DNA of 64,000 bases from Anaerolineae bacterium (GTDB lineage: Bacteria; Chloroflexota; Anaerolineae; Aggregatilineales; Phototrophicaceae): assembly GCA_022821805.1 (NCBI GenBank), contig JAJECX010000003.1, positions 372,001 through 436,000 on the forward strand, in the 5' to 3' direction. This document shows positions 35,621-44,217 of this stretch, piece after piece (position 1 is the first letter of the stretch; each line of letters starts with the position of its first letter). The translations under genes were made by a program, and so were the position numbers. The notes below the pieces were generated by a model. It worked only from the letters and a program-made list of their open reading frames with translations, did no database searches and was not told the DNA's origin.

Positions 35621-37024
35621 ATGATTGTGGATACGGTCTTGCGCACTCTTAAACTGCATGATGCTTTTGCGGCCGGCGAGCTTGCAATTGTGGCGGTTTC
35701 AGGCGGTGGAGACTCAGTGGCTCTGCTTCATGTAATGAATCGCCTGAAGGATGAGTTAGGGATTGATCTGCATGTCGCCTCGCTCAATCATGGGATTAGA
35801 GCCGAGGCTGGCTCGCAGGATTTGGACTTTGTGTCTCGCCTGGCGACGCGCTGGAATATACCCTTCACAGTTGATCATGCCGATGTGCCGCGGCTTGCCG
35901 GGGAATGGGGCATCGGCCTCGAGGAAGCGGCGCGGCGCGAGCGATATGCGTTTTTGGCGCGGGTAGCGCGCGGGCAAGGGAGCAAGTGCGTCGCCACCGG
36001 CCATCATGCGCTGGACCAGGCGGAGACCATAATGATGAATATCGTTCGCGGCAGCGGCACGCGCGGCTTGCGCGGCATGCAAGTCGTCAGCGAAATGCCG
36101 ACTCACCAAAGCCTGCGCCTGGTACGACCGCTGCTCCGCCTCTCTAAGGACCAGTTGCTAGCCTATTGCCGCCGGCGCCAACTGCCGTATCGCCAAGATG
36201 CCAGCAATGACGACATCGGCTACCGCCGAAACTTCGTCCGTCACGAGGTCATCAGTCGCTTGCAAAGCCTCAACCCCAATTTGCTGGACGCCTTCGACCG
36301 CTTGTCCGAATCCGCTGCCGTGGATGACGATTTTCTTGCGTCGCATTTCAATGAGGCGGTGATGCCAATGCTGACCGTTTCGCCGGAGCGCTGGAGCATC
36401 GGGAAAAACGAATTTGCTTGCCTTCATCCTGCCATGCGGCGCCGGCTGGTGCAGCGGGCGTTTGGCGAAGTGTCCGGCGAGTGGGCTGCCTTGTCTTATG
36501 CGCTGACTCTTGACCTCATTGCCTGGGCGCAAGGAGCCAGCGTTGGCGACCGCCGCGATATGAACGCTTTGACGCAGATGCGCATGGATTATGACGGGGT
36601 GCATATCGAGCGCAAGGACGCGAAGGCGGCTTACGAAATGTACCGCTTGATTCCAGCCGATACCGACAGGCCGATCCTCGCAGGTTCTCCCTTGCGCTTT
36701 CATGGCGCAACGGTTTGCCTTTCGACAGAAGGATTGTCGCGCAAGGGCGGCGACAGCCTGCAGCTGCCGCAGAGCCTTGATCTGCGCCTCCGGACGCGGC
36801 GCCCGGGCGACCGCTTCAAGCCGAAGGGCATGGGCGGGCGTTCCCGCAAGATCAAAGACTGGATGATCGACCGCAAGATTCCGCGCGACATCCGCTCTTG
36901 CATCCCGATGGTTTGCGCAGACGGCGCCGTCATTGCTATCTACGTCGGCGCGACCTGGCATCTGGCGGACAGCTCAAGCTTTGAAATCTGCGAATCCAAC
37001 AGCCAGACATTGTGGCTGAAGTGA
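35621..37024 (+). CDS. tilS: tRNA(Ile)-lysidine synthetase
   Basis: N-type ATP pyrophosphatase that modifies C34 of tRNA-Ile(CAU) to lysidine. It has 467 residues. The PP-loop SGGGDS (27-32) replaces the common SGGxDS pattern without losing key residues, followed by LNHGIRAEAG and TGHHALDQAET. The C-terminal domain (about 380-465) includes RTRRPGDRFKPKGMGGRSRKIKDW typical of TilS. The 215-base upstream region is shared with mreB in divergent orientation. Confidence 0.95.
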   Translation: MIVDTVLRTLKLHDAFAAGELAIVAVSGGGDSVALLHVMNRLKDELGIDLHVASLNHGIRAEAGSQDLDFVSRLATRWNIPFTVDHADVPRLAGEWGIGLEEAARRERYAFLARVARGQGSKCVATGHHALDQAETIMMNIVRGSGTRGLRGMQVVSEMPTHQSLRLVRPLLRLSKDQLLAYCRRRQLPYRQDASNDDIGYRRNFVRHEVISRLQSLNPNLLDAFDRLSESAAVDDDFLASHFNEAVMPMLTVSPERWSIGKNEFACLHPAMRRRLVQRAFGEVSGEWAALSYALTLDLIAWAQGASVGDRRDMNALTQMRMDYDGVHIERKDAKAAYEMYRLIPADTDRPILAGSPLRFHGATVCLSTEGLSRKGGDSLQLPQSLDLRLRTRRPGDRFKPKGMGGRSRKIKDWMIDRKIPRDIRSCIPMVCADGAVIAIYVGATWHLADSSSFEICESNSQTLWLK

Positions 37025-37061
37025 CCGCCCGTTTGGCGAGTGAAGTCAGGGGCATTCTGAT

Positions 37062-37089
37062 TTCACCAAGGTAGTGATTCAGATATAAT
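37062..37089 (+). promoter_or_regulatory. Predicted promoter of the response regulator
   Basis: TTCACC (4/6) and perfect TATAAT are spaced 16 bases apart in the 92-base gap after tilS. The first start codon lies 27 bases beyond the -10 box. Confidence 0.5.
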
Positions 37090-37116
37090 TTGATATAGGC
37101 TTCTAATGCGGACCCG

Positions 37117-37968
37117 GTGTCCACAATGGCTGAGAGACAGCTTATGCGACTGCTGCTCGTAGACGACGATGGCGTCAATCGCTATACCGTTAGCAAAGCC
37201 TTGCAGCGGGTTGGTTACCTGGTAAGCGAGGCGAATAGCGGCGAATCAGCTCTGGAGCGCTACGATAGAAGTGATTTTGACCTGGTCCTCTGTGACTTTG
37301 ATCTGCCGGATATGGATGGCATCGCGGTGCTGCAAGGCATCAAGACGCAGTCGCCCGACGCCATGGTTGTGCTGATGAGCGAGGCGGCTGAGGTCGAGAC
37401 CGTGATCCAGGCGCTGCGACACGGCGCGCAGGATTACTTGATAAAGCCTTGCTCCAGCGAAGACCTGCGCGAAAGTGTAGAGCGCGGCATCGAAAACGCG
37501 CGGAGCTTGATGCGCCGCCGCCGACTCCTGGATGCGATCGAACGAAATATATCCGAATTGGCGCGTGAAGTGTCTGACTCTGTCGGCGCTGCGGACTTTG
37601 ACGCGGAGTCGGGCGCGACCAGACTTCGTGAACGACTGCCGCCGCGCGGCAACGCCATCAGCTTGGGTCCCTTGTCTGTATTGCCGGGCAAGTACCAGAT
37701 TCAGGCGGAGAAAGAGTCCGTCGGATTGACGCCTACCGAGTTCGACCTGCTGCTTTACTTGGCGGCAAATCGCAGTCGCGTGGTTTCCTGCCATGAGCTG
37801 GTTCGCGAAGTTCGGGGCTATCACACGGAAGAAGCGGAGGCGCGGGAAGTCATTCGGCCGCATGTCAGCAACCTGCGGCGCAAGCTGAATAGCCTGGTCG
37901 ACATTGACCTGATCGTCAACGTTCGCGGCATTGGCTATCGGCTTGGCGAAATCTCGGAAGAGAGTTGA
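37117..37968 (+). CDS. Orphan response regulator, receiver plus OmpR-type winged helix
   Basis: Two-component response regulator of 283 residues. The receiver domain (about 10-130) has acidic pair D16-D17, phospho-acceptor D60 (VLCDFDLP), S88 and K110. A linker of about 60 residues follows, then the Trans_reg_C winged helix at about 197-280 (LTPTEFDLLLYLAAN, and NVRGIGYRLG). The longest start is GTG at 37117, with ATGs at 37126 and 37144 also possible. The last is directly before the receiver fold and has GAGAG upstream. No histidine kinase adjoins. The nearest, at 49-51 kb, is on the other strand. It is 60 bases before the esterase-CapA gene. Confidence 0.9.
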   Translation: MSTMAERQLMRLLLVDDDGVNRYTVSKALQRVGYLVSEANSGESALERYDRSDFDLVLCDFDLPDMDGIAVLQGIKTQSPDAMVVLMSEAAEVETVIQALRHGAQDYLIKPCSSEDLRESVERGIENARSLMRRRRLLDAIERNISELAREVSDSVGAADFDAESGATRLRERLPPRGNAISLGPLSVLPGKYQIQAEKESVGLTPTEFDLLLYLAANRSRVVSCHELVREVRGYHTEEAEAREVIRPHVSNLRRKLNSLVDIDLIVNVRGIGYRLGEISEES

Positions 37969-38028
37969 TCCGCCTCTCCTATTCTTGGCGCAGTTTGTTA
38001 TCCTTCCCGGTATTGTCGCAACAACACT

Positions 38029-40188
38029 ATGATTGATGGAGGCGATTTGCATCGACTGGCATTGGCAGTAGTCGTCCTGGCGGTAGCGGCCTTCGCGCTG
38101 CCTGCTGGCGCATTCGCCGAGGCAATCGATTGCGGCGAAGCGGGTACGATCACGCGGGAAACCTATCTCAGCGGCGTATCCGCGCGCGAGCGCAAATATA
38201 CGATTTATCTTCCACCCTGTTATCGCTCCAAGGACCAGTCTTATCCCTTGCTGATGCTCATGCATGGCTCCAACGCTGACGACAGCCAGTGGGCGCGCTT
38301 GGGTTTCCTGAACGCGCTCGAGACCCGCATCCACCTGGGCAGCGCGCCGCCAATGATCGTCTTAATGCCCTATGGCGGATCGGTCGCCAACAAGAATCAC
38401 TTCAACGGCGTCAGCTATGACGCGATCCTGCTTGATCTGCTGGTTCACGTCGACGAAAACTATCGTACCGATGGACAGCGAGCCATCGGCGGCATCTCGC
38501 GCGGTGGCTTCTGGGCTTATCATTTGGGTCTTCGCTTTCCCAATAGTTTTGTCGCTATCGGCGGGCACAGCCCGTTTTTCGACGCTGATCACGCCGAGCC
38601 GGCCTATAACCCGCTAGACTTGGCGCAGAGCCTAAATGACGGCACGCACTTGAGACTGTGGCTGGATCGAGGCACGGTCGATCATGCGGTTGACGGGATA
38701 GATCGAATGCGCGTGATCTTGCGGGGCGGGCAAGTGCCGCATGAATATGTTGTGTATGACGGTGGCGATCATAGCGAGGCGTCTTGGCGGCAATTCGTCG
38801 GCGATTACGTCGGCTTCTACGCTGGCGCTTTTGCCGGTGGAGGCGCCCAAACGAAGGCGGCAACACTAGAATATGCGAAAGGCGGCGTCGAGCTATGGCT
38901 GCCGGCGGCTGGTTTCGGCGCCCTGCAGACGTCGATCGACTCAGAGGAATTCGCCAATCTGCTGGACGGCGCGCTTGATGAACGGCTTGTCCTAAGCGAA
39001 TCGAACGCGAACAGATTATGGCGGCGCGGCATCGTCTTGCACGTGCGGACCAGGATCGTCCCGGATGGCAAACTGTTTTTTGCGCTTTGGCGAGATAAGC
39101 GTAGTTTCACGATTCTGCCATTTGACCAGCTTCATTTACGCCTTCGTCCATTATGGATCGACGATGTACCCGTCGTGGATCAACTGGCGCGTTATCCGCT
39201 GGTATTCGCGAGTGAGAGCCCCAATTTCTCAAGTGAAAACTTGACGCGAATCACGCTATCGGGCACGACAGCGCTCGCCCGCCACACGCTGCCGGCAGTT
39301 GAAGCGATTGGCGTGGTACAGGCGGCGAGCGGCATTCGCGATTACGTCCGGCGGTCGGATTATTTCCAGATCACCCATGAAGCTTCGATTGCGCCGGCTT
39401 GCCCGCAGCGCTTGGGCGCTCTACTAGGCGGAAGCAACAGTATGTGCATGATGCGGGACCACGCGCGGCTCTTCGACCAGCTCGAAGTCGATGTGGTTGA
39501 CTTGACTGGCAATCACATCAACGATTTTGGCTATGCGGCATTTGAGAACACGCTGGAGCATTTTGAGGACCGGGGATTTAGCTTGGTCGGTGGCGGACGG
39601 AATCTCGGAGAGGCGCGGGCGCCACTGATTCTGGAGCACAATGGTTCGCGGATTGGCTGGCTGGCATGCAACAATATCGGTCCCTATTATGCATTCGCCA
39701 ATGATGATGCGGAAGCGCTTGGCGGCGCGCGACCGGGGAACGCCTATTGCCGCGGTGGCTGGCTGCGCGAGGCTTTGGCGCTATTGGCGGCTGAAGTTGA
39801 TCTTGTGCTGATGACCGTTCAATATCGTGAGTTTGAAACGTTTCAGCCAATGCGGCAGCAGCGACTCGATTTTCAGACTTACGCGGAATGGGGCGCCGAC
39901 ATCGTGATCGGCACGGCTGAGCACAAGCCGATGACGTTTGAATTCTACAAGACGCGGCGCGGCGAGACCGCTTTCATCCACTATGGCTTGGGCAATTTAT
40001 TCTTCGACCAGCTGCCTTGGGGCAACCGGCGTTTTTTCCTTGATACGCTGTATATCTACGATGGGCGTCTTCTCACGGTGGAATTGTTCCCCGGCATCAT
40101 TGAAGACCGCGCCCGACCGCGGCTGCTTGCGGGTGAAGATCTGTTCAACTTTCTGCATTTCATGTTCATACAGAAGAACGAGTTCTAG
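38029..40188 (+). CDS. Secreted fusion of alpha/beta-hydrolase esterase and CapA-like domain
   Basis: Protein of 719 residues (numbered from ATG 38029). The signal peptide is about 8-31. A TTG at 38047 preceded by GGAGG would give a more typical signal peptide. The N-terminal half (about 40-268) is an esterase D/feruloyl-esterase-like hydrolase with oxyanion HGSN, nucleophile S157 in GGISRGG and likely His248 in GGDHSE. The C-terminal half (about 395-690) is CapA/PgsA-like (metallophosphoesterase fold) with ITHEAS, LTGNHINDFG (491-500) and HYGLGNLFFD (651-660). Some usual CapA metal-ligand positions differ: GTAEHKP replaces G-H-x-P-H, and YREFE replaces HWGxE. Residues 275-395 are unassigned. 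It could remodel a surface polymer or ester-linked wall component. The activity of the second domain is doubtful. Confidence 0.82.
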   Translation: MIDGGDLHRLALAVVVLAVAAFALPAGAFAEAIDCGEAGTITRETYLSGVSARERKYTIYLPPCYRSKDQSYPLLMLMHGSNADDSQWARLGFLNALETRIHLGSAPPMIVLMPYGGSVANKNHFNGVSYDAILLDLLVHVDENYRTDGQRAIGGISRGGFWAYHLGLRFPNSFVAIGGHSPFFDADHAEPAYNPLDLAQSLNDGTHLRLWLDRGTVDHAVDGIDRMRVILRGGQVPHEYVVYDGGDHSEASWRQFVGDYVGFYAGAFAGGGAQTKAATLEYAKGGVELWLPAAGFGALQTSIDSEEFANLLDGALDERLVLSESNANRLWRRGIVLHVRTRIVPDGKLFFALWRDKRSFTILPFDQLHLRLRPLWIDDVPVVDQLARYPLVFASESPNFSSENLTRITLSGTTALARHTLPAVEAIGVVQAASGIRDYVRRSDYFQITHEASIAPACPQRLGALLGGSNSMCMMRDHARLFDQLEVDVVDLTGNHINDFGYAAFENTLEHFEDRGFSLVGGGRNLGEARAPLILEHNGSRIGWLACNNIGPYYAFANDDAEALGGARPGNAYCRGGWLREALALLAAEVDLVLMTVQYREFETFQPMRQQRLDFQTYAEWGADIVIGTAEHKPMTFEFYKTRRGETAFIHYGLGNLFFDQLPWGNRRFFLDTLYIYDGRLLTVELFPGIIEDRARPRLLAGEDLFNFLHFMFIQKNEF

Positions 40189-40263
40189 CGCTCGAGCCAT
40201 GCTTGCGGGATTTATCTACGCTTCTGGGGCGCCAGCGCAAGTACGTGGGCGCATTCAACTTTG

Positions 40264-40296
40264 ATCGTCAGTTAAGGTCGTGTAAATTCTGACGAT
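40264..40296. promoter_or_regulatory. Inverted repeat upstream of the Clp ATPase gene
   Basis: ATCGTCAG and CTGACGAT are a perfect 8-bp inverted repeat separated by 17 bases, 113-145 bases upstream of the start. It does not match CIRCE (TTAGCACTC-N9-GAGTGCTAA) or the CtsR heptad repeat. A TATAAT at 40347-40352 lies closer to the gene. It may be an operator or an RNA hairpin. Confidence 0.45.
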
Positions 40297-40408
40297 ATTC
40301 ATACGGCAGACGCGAGATAATCTGTTCGCGCCGCGGCGTCCTAAGCTATAATGGCATTGCGCCTTGGCATGGCTTGAGGCTTGACAATGCAGAGGATTCT
40401 ACCAGTAG

Positions 40409-42658
40409 ATGTCAACGCTTAATCCCGACCTGCTCTCAAAGGACATGGATGCCGTATTGAATGACGCGGCGCCGATGATGAAACAATTCCGCAAATCGTC
40501 GATTATGCCGGAAATGGTTTTGCTCGCCCTGCTGCGGCGAGAAAATACGGCAGCCTGGCGCATGTTGAAGGAGTTTGAAACATCGCGCGGCGTCGACCTT
40601 GATCGGCTGGAGCGGCAGGTCAAAGTGGCGGCGCAGTCACGGCGGGATCCCGACGGCAGCCTGGACTTTGTTGCAATTGGCAACCGAAAAGTATCGCTTA
40701 GCCGCCAGTGCATTGTGCTGCTGGACGACGGGCTTACAGTAGCGAACTCCATGAACGAACAGAAGATCGATACCGATCATGCCCTGGCTGTGCTTGCGGA
40801 ATCGACGGTGAGCACCGGCGGGATCTTGCGCCAGTTCAGCATAACACCCAAGGCGATACAGGACGCCTACAGCGACGCCAGCAAGATCATTCCGGCGCGT
40901 GAAGACAGCACAACAGTTGATTTCGTCAAGCGGGCGAAACGGGGATTGCTGCGCGCGGTGCATTTCCGCGAAGACCTGCTGCGCAACATGATCAATGTGC
41001 TGACGCAGTCAGTCAACCGGCATATTGTGCTGGTCGGCCCTGATGGCGTCGGCAAACGCACCCTCGCGTACAGCCTGGCGCTGCTGATGGCGGAGGAAAA
41101 GGGTCCGGCGGGCTTGTCCAACCTGGTGCAAATCAGTGAGACTGCGCTGCTTGATGGCGACCAGGAAGCCTTTCGCGCCGGTATGAGCGCGGCGCGGCGC
41201 GGCATCTTGTTCCTGCCGCTGATTCATCGTTTTTTCGGCGGTCCCATCAAAGCCGACTTCAACAAGGCGACCTCGCTGGTGCAGAAAGCCTTCCTTAGCG
41301 ATGACCCGGTCATCATCTGCACGACGAGTGTGCAGGAGTTTGAAGAGCGCATCAAAGGCGTCAGCGCCATTATGGAAAACAGTCAGGTCATTCGCGTGGA
41401 CGAGCCGTCGCTGGACGAGACCGTGCAAATCTTGGAGACGATCTCGCCGCATCTGGAGTCGGATTATGAAATCGCAGTTGATCATGAAGCGCTGAAGATG
41501 GCGGCGCGCATGGCGCAGCGCTTCTTGACGATAAGCCCGCTGCCGCTCAGCGCCGAGCAGTTGCTTCATCGCACGGCGGCTTTGGTGAACATGGGAAAAC
41601 AAGACGACCTGGCTTTCCGACCGGAGAACAATGACGCCTCGCTTGATGTCGAAGACGTCGCCCTGGTGACGAGCCAGATGACCGGCATCCCGGTGACCAA
41701 ACTTGGCGCCGACGAACGGCTGCGCTACGCCAATATGGATGACCATCTGCGCTTGCGCCTGATCGGCCAGGAAGAAGCGGTGAAGTCGGTCAGCCGCGCC
41801 ATCAAGACCGCTCGCGTCGGGTTGAAGGATCCACGCCGACCCATCGGCGCCTTTCTATTCCTGGGTCCCACTGGCATCGGCAAAACGGAACTGGCGCGGG
41901 TGCTGGCCGACTTTATGTTTGGCAGCGAGGAAAACCTGTTTCCGCTCGATATGAGCGAATACAAAGATGAAAGCAGCATCAACCGCTTGATTGGCGCGGC
42001 TGTCGGTTATGTCGGCAGCGACGAAGGCGGTCAACTCACCGAGCGCATCCGCCAGCAGCCCTATACCATCGTGCTGCTGGACGAAATCGAAAAGGCGCAT
42101 CCGCGCATCATGGATGTTCTCTTGCAAGTTATGGAAGAGGGACGGCTGACCGACGGCCGCGGCAATATCGCGCGCTTCAGCGAGGCGGTTGTGATATTGA
42201 CCAGCAATATCGGTTCCGAGCATCTGATGGTGCGCCATATCACCGAAGACCTGCGCGAGATGATCATGGAGGAAGTGCTGGAATTTCTGCGGCCCGAATT
42301 CATCAATCGGCTTGATGAGGTGATCCTTTTTAATGCCTTGAGCGATGAGGACTTCGTGTTGATTCTCGACCTGTTGATCGAGAAGGAGAACAAGCTGGCA
42401 AAAGAGCGCGGACTGACGCTCACCTTTACTCAGGGCGCCAAGAATTGGCTGCTCGCGCAAAACGACGAGCCGGAATTCGGCGCTCGTCCGCTGCGGCGGA
42501 TCCTGCGCCGCAACCTGCGTGAGCCGCTGGCCGATTTTCTGCTGCGGGCGAATCCGCCGGAAGGCACCGAAGTGCGCATTAGTTCCAGCCGCAAGCGCGG
42601 CGGCGGCTTGAAGTTTTCGGCCGAAGTGGGGGGCGAGGGATTCGTGCTTGATTCCTGA
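40409..42658 (+). CDS. Clp/Hsp100-type AAA+ ATPase with degenerate first ATPase domain
   Basis: Protein of 749 residues with a ClpA/B/C layout. The N-domain is about 5-160, D1 about 180-395, D2 about 440-745. D2 is intact: Walker A GPTGIGKT (486-493), GYVG pore loop (533-536), Walker B TIVLLDEIE (553-561), arginine finger R634 and sensor-2 GAR (691-693). D1 keeps a Walker A (GPDGVGKRT, 210-218), but its Walker B is ILFLPLIHRF where DE is expected. The pore loop YRG is missing and the ERR arginine-finger segment reads IMENSQ. There is no coiled-coil middle domain as in ClpB/ClpC. The short D2 segment after sensor 1 lacks the ClpP-binding loop insertion. A ClpP-independent unfoldase is inferred. 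Confidence 0.88.
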   Translation: MSTLNPDLLSKDMDAVLNDAAPMMKQFRKSSIMPEMVLLALLRRENTAAWRMLKEFETSRGVDLDRLERQVKVAAQSRRDPDGSLDFVAIGNRKVSLSRQCIVLLDDGLTVANSMNEQKIDTDHALAVLAESTVSTGGILRQFSITPKAIQDAYSDASKIIPAREDSTTVDFVKRAKRGLLRAVHFREDLLRNMINVLTQSVNRHIVLVGPDGVGKRTLAYSLALLMAEEKGPAGLSNLVQISETALLDGDQEAFRAGMSAARRGILFLPLIHRFFGGPIKADFNKATSLVQKAFLSDDPVIICTTSVQEFEERIKGVSAIMENSQVIRVDEPSLDETVQILETISPHLESDYEIAVDHEALKMAARMAQRFLTISPLPLSAEQLLHRTAALVNMGKQDDLAFRPENNDASLDVEDVALVTSQMTGIPVTKLGADERLRYANMDDHLRLRLIGQEEAVKSVSRAIKTARVGLKDPRRPIGAFLFLGPTGIGKTELARVLADFMFGSEENLFPLDMSEYKDESSINRLIGAAVGYVGSDEGGQLTERIRQQPYTIVLLDEIEKAHPRIMDVLLQVMEEGRLTDGRGNIARFSEAVVILTSNIGSEHLMVRHITEDLREMIMEEVLEFLRPEFINRLDEVILFNALSDEDFVLILDLLIEKENKLAKERGLTLTFTQGAKNWLLAQNDEPEFGARPLRRILRRNLREPLADFLLRANPPEGTEVRISSSRKRGGGLKFSAEVGGEGFVLDS

Positions 42659-42666
42659 ACCTATTG

Positions 42667-42721
42667 GGCAGGCGCGCATGGATCTAGGGGCAGAGCCGAT
42701 ACTTGGCCTGCCTTGTTTTTT
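42667..42721 (+). terminator. Predicted intrinsic terminator after the Clp gene
   Basis: GGCAGGC and GCCTGCC form a 7-bp stem closing a long (about 32-base) loop, followed by TTG then TTTTTT. The long loop lowers confidence, but position (9 bases after the stop) and T-tract fit. The T-tract runs into the -35 box of the next promoter. Confidence 0.5.
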
Positions 42722-42747
42722 GACAATGGGCGCGCGGCTGGTAATAC
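42720..42747 (+). promoter_or_regulatory. Predicted promoter of the phosphomannomutase gene
   Basis: A perfect TTGACA overlaps the end of the upstream terminator T-tract. The -10 is TAATAC (3/6) with a TGG extension, spaced 16 bases. The ATG follows 25 bases later, after a GAGGAG ribosome site. Confidence 0.5.
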
Positions 42748-42771
42748 CGAATTGAGGAGCTCGAAAGACAA

Positions 42772-44190
42772 ATGACAAAGATCGATCGATTGATTTTCCG
42801 TAAGTACGATATCCGCGGTACCGCCGCCGGGGATGCGCCGCAACTGACGCCCGCGGTAGCGCTGCTTGTCGGCAAAGCACTGGGTACCTACCTGCCGCGG
42901 CGCTTTCAGTCGGAGCGTGTTTTCGTCGGCGCCGACAACCGCCTTACTTCGGGTCCGCTCAAAGCGGCTGTCATCGAGGGATTGTCCTCGACTGGCCTGC
43001 CGGTGACCGACATCGGCGAGGCGCTGACGCCGACCGTATATTTCGCCTCGGCGTCGTATGAGGGGGTTGGCGCCGGCGTGATGATTACCGGCAGCCATCT
43101 CGACACGCGCTACAACGGCATCAAGATGGCTTACGGCAAATTGGCGCTCGCTGGCGAGCAGATACAGGAACTGCTCGGAATCATGGACGACGGCGCCTTT
43201 GCCCTTGGACCGTCGAATATCAACGAAGATTTCGACACGATCCACCGACATATGGCGGCGATCCAAAGCAAAGTGACGATGACCAAGCCCATGAAAGTTG
43301 TATTGGACGCGGGCAACGGCTTGTCCGGCGCTTATCTGCCGCCGGTGCTGTCGGCGCTGGGGCTGGAAGTCGAGTGCCTCTATTGCGAGCCGGACGGCAG
43401 CTTTCCCAACCATCTGCCCAACCCGGAAGATCCGGAAATGACGCGCGACCTGGAAGCCAAAGTAGTTGAGTTAGGCGCCGACTTGGGTCTGGCTTTTGAC
43501 GGCGATAGCGACCGCTGCGGCTTCATCGATAATCTCGGTCATCACATCGCGGCCGACCGGCTTTTGGCTTTATTGGCGCGCGATTTGCTCAGCCGTCACC
43601 CGGGCACGCCCGTTGTCTTTGATGTAAAAGCGTCGCAGGCGCTGCCCGACGAAATCACCAGATACGGCGGTGAGCCGGTCATGTGGAAATCGGGCCACAG
43701 CTTGATGAAGCAGAAGATGAATGAGATCGGATCGCTGCTGGGCGGCGAAGTCAGCGGGCACCTCTTTATTGGCGAAGATTATTACGGCTTCGATGACGCG
43801 CCGCTGGTCGCGCTCAAGACATTGGAAATCATCAGCAATACCGATGCGACTGTCGCCGAGATATTCGATGAGATTCCCAAATTGGTGGCTACGCCGGAGA
43901 TCGTGCTGTCCGCGCCCGACGCTTTGAAGTTCAAGATGATTGACGAGATGACGGCGAGCCTGCAAAGGGACTATGAAGTGGTGACCGTCGACGGGGCGCG
44001 CGTAAGCTTTGATAGCGGTTGGGGCTTGGTGCGCGCGAGCAATACGCAGCCGGCGGTCACCCTGCGCTTTGAGGCTTACACCCGCGAGCAGATCGTCCGG
44101 TATATGCGCGTCTTCAAGGCGCAGTTAGTGAACTATCCTCAGATTGACCAGCAGCGATTCGATGAGCTTCTGGTCCAGTTCAGCGCTTGA
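42772..44190 (+). CDS. Phosphomannomutase/phosphoglucomutase
   Basis: Alpha-D-phosphohexomutase of 472 residues interconverting sugar 1- and 6-phosphates for nucleotide-sugar and surface polysaccharide synthesis. The phosphoserine is S108 in ITGSHLDTRYNGIK (NP of the usual SHNP replaced by LD). Mg-binding D243-G-D-S-D247-R is canonical, with sugar-binding GEVSGH in domain 3 and phosphate-binding RASNTQPAVTLRF in domain 4. It has its own predicted promoter. It is 113 bases after the Clp gene and 27 before a methyltransferase. Confidence 0.94.
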   Translation: MTKIDRLIFRKYDIRGTAAGDAPQLTPAVALLVGKALGTYLPRRFQSERVFVGADNRLTSGPLKAAVIEGLSSTGLPVTDIGEALTPTVYFASASYEGVGAGVMITGSHLDTRYNGIKMAYGKLALAGEQIQELLGIMDDGAFALGPSNINEDFDTIHRHMAAIQSKVTMTKPMKVVLDAGNGLSGAYLPPVLSALGLEVECLYCEPDGSFPNHLPNPEDPEMTRDLEAKVVELGADLGLAFDGDSDRCGFIDNLGHHIAADRLLALLARDLLSRHPGTPVVFDVKASQALPDEITRYGGEPVMWKSGHSLMKQKMNEIGSLLGGEVSGHLFIGEDYYGFDDAPLVALKTLEIISNTDATVAEIFDEIPKLVATPEIVLSAPDALKFKMIDEMTASLQRDYEVVTVDGARVSFDSGWGLVRASNTQPAVTLRFEAYTREQIVRYMRVFKAQLVNYPQIDQQRFDELLVQFSA

Positions 44191-44217
44191 TCGGATCAAA
44201 GGTTCTCAATTCAAAAC

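Noticed and set aside
36158..36961. 267-codon minus-strand frame opposite tilS
   Set aside because: Shadow of tilS, Arg/His/Ala-rich.
37246..38334. 362-codon minus-strand frame opposite the response regulator and esterase
   Set aside because: Spans two clear genes in antisense; no motif.
41855..42880. 341-codon minus-strand frame opposite the Clp and phosphomutase genes
   Set aside because: Shadow of two strongly supported genes.
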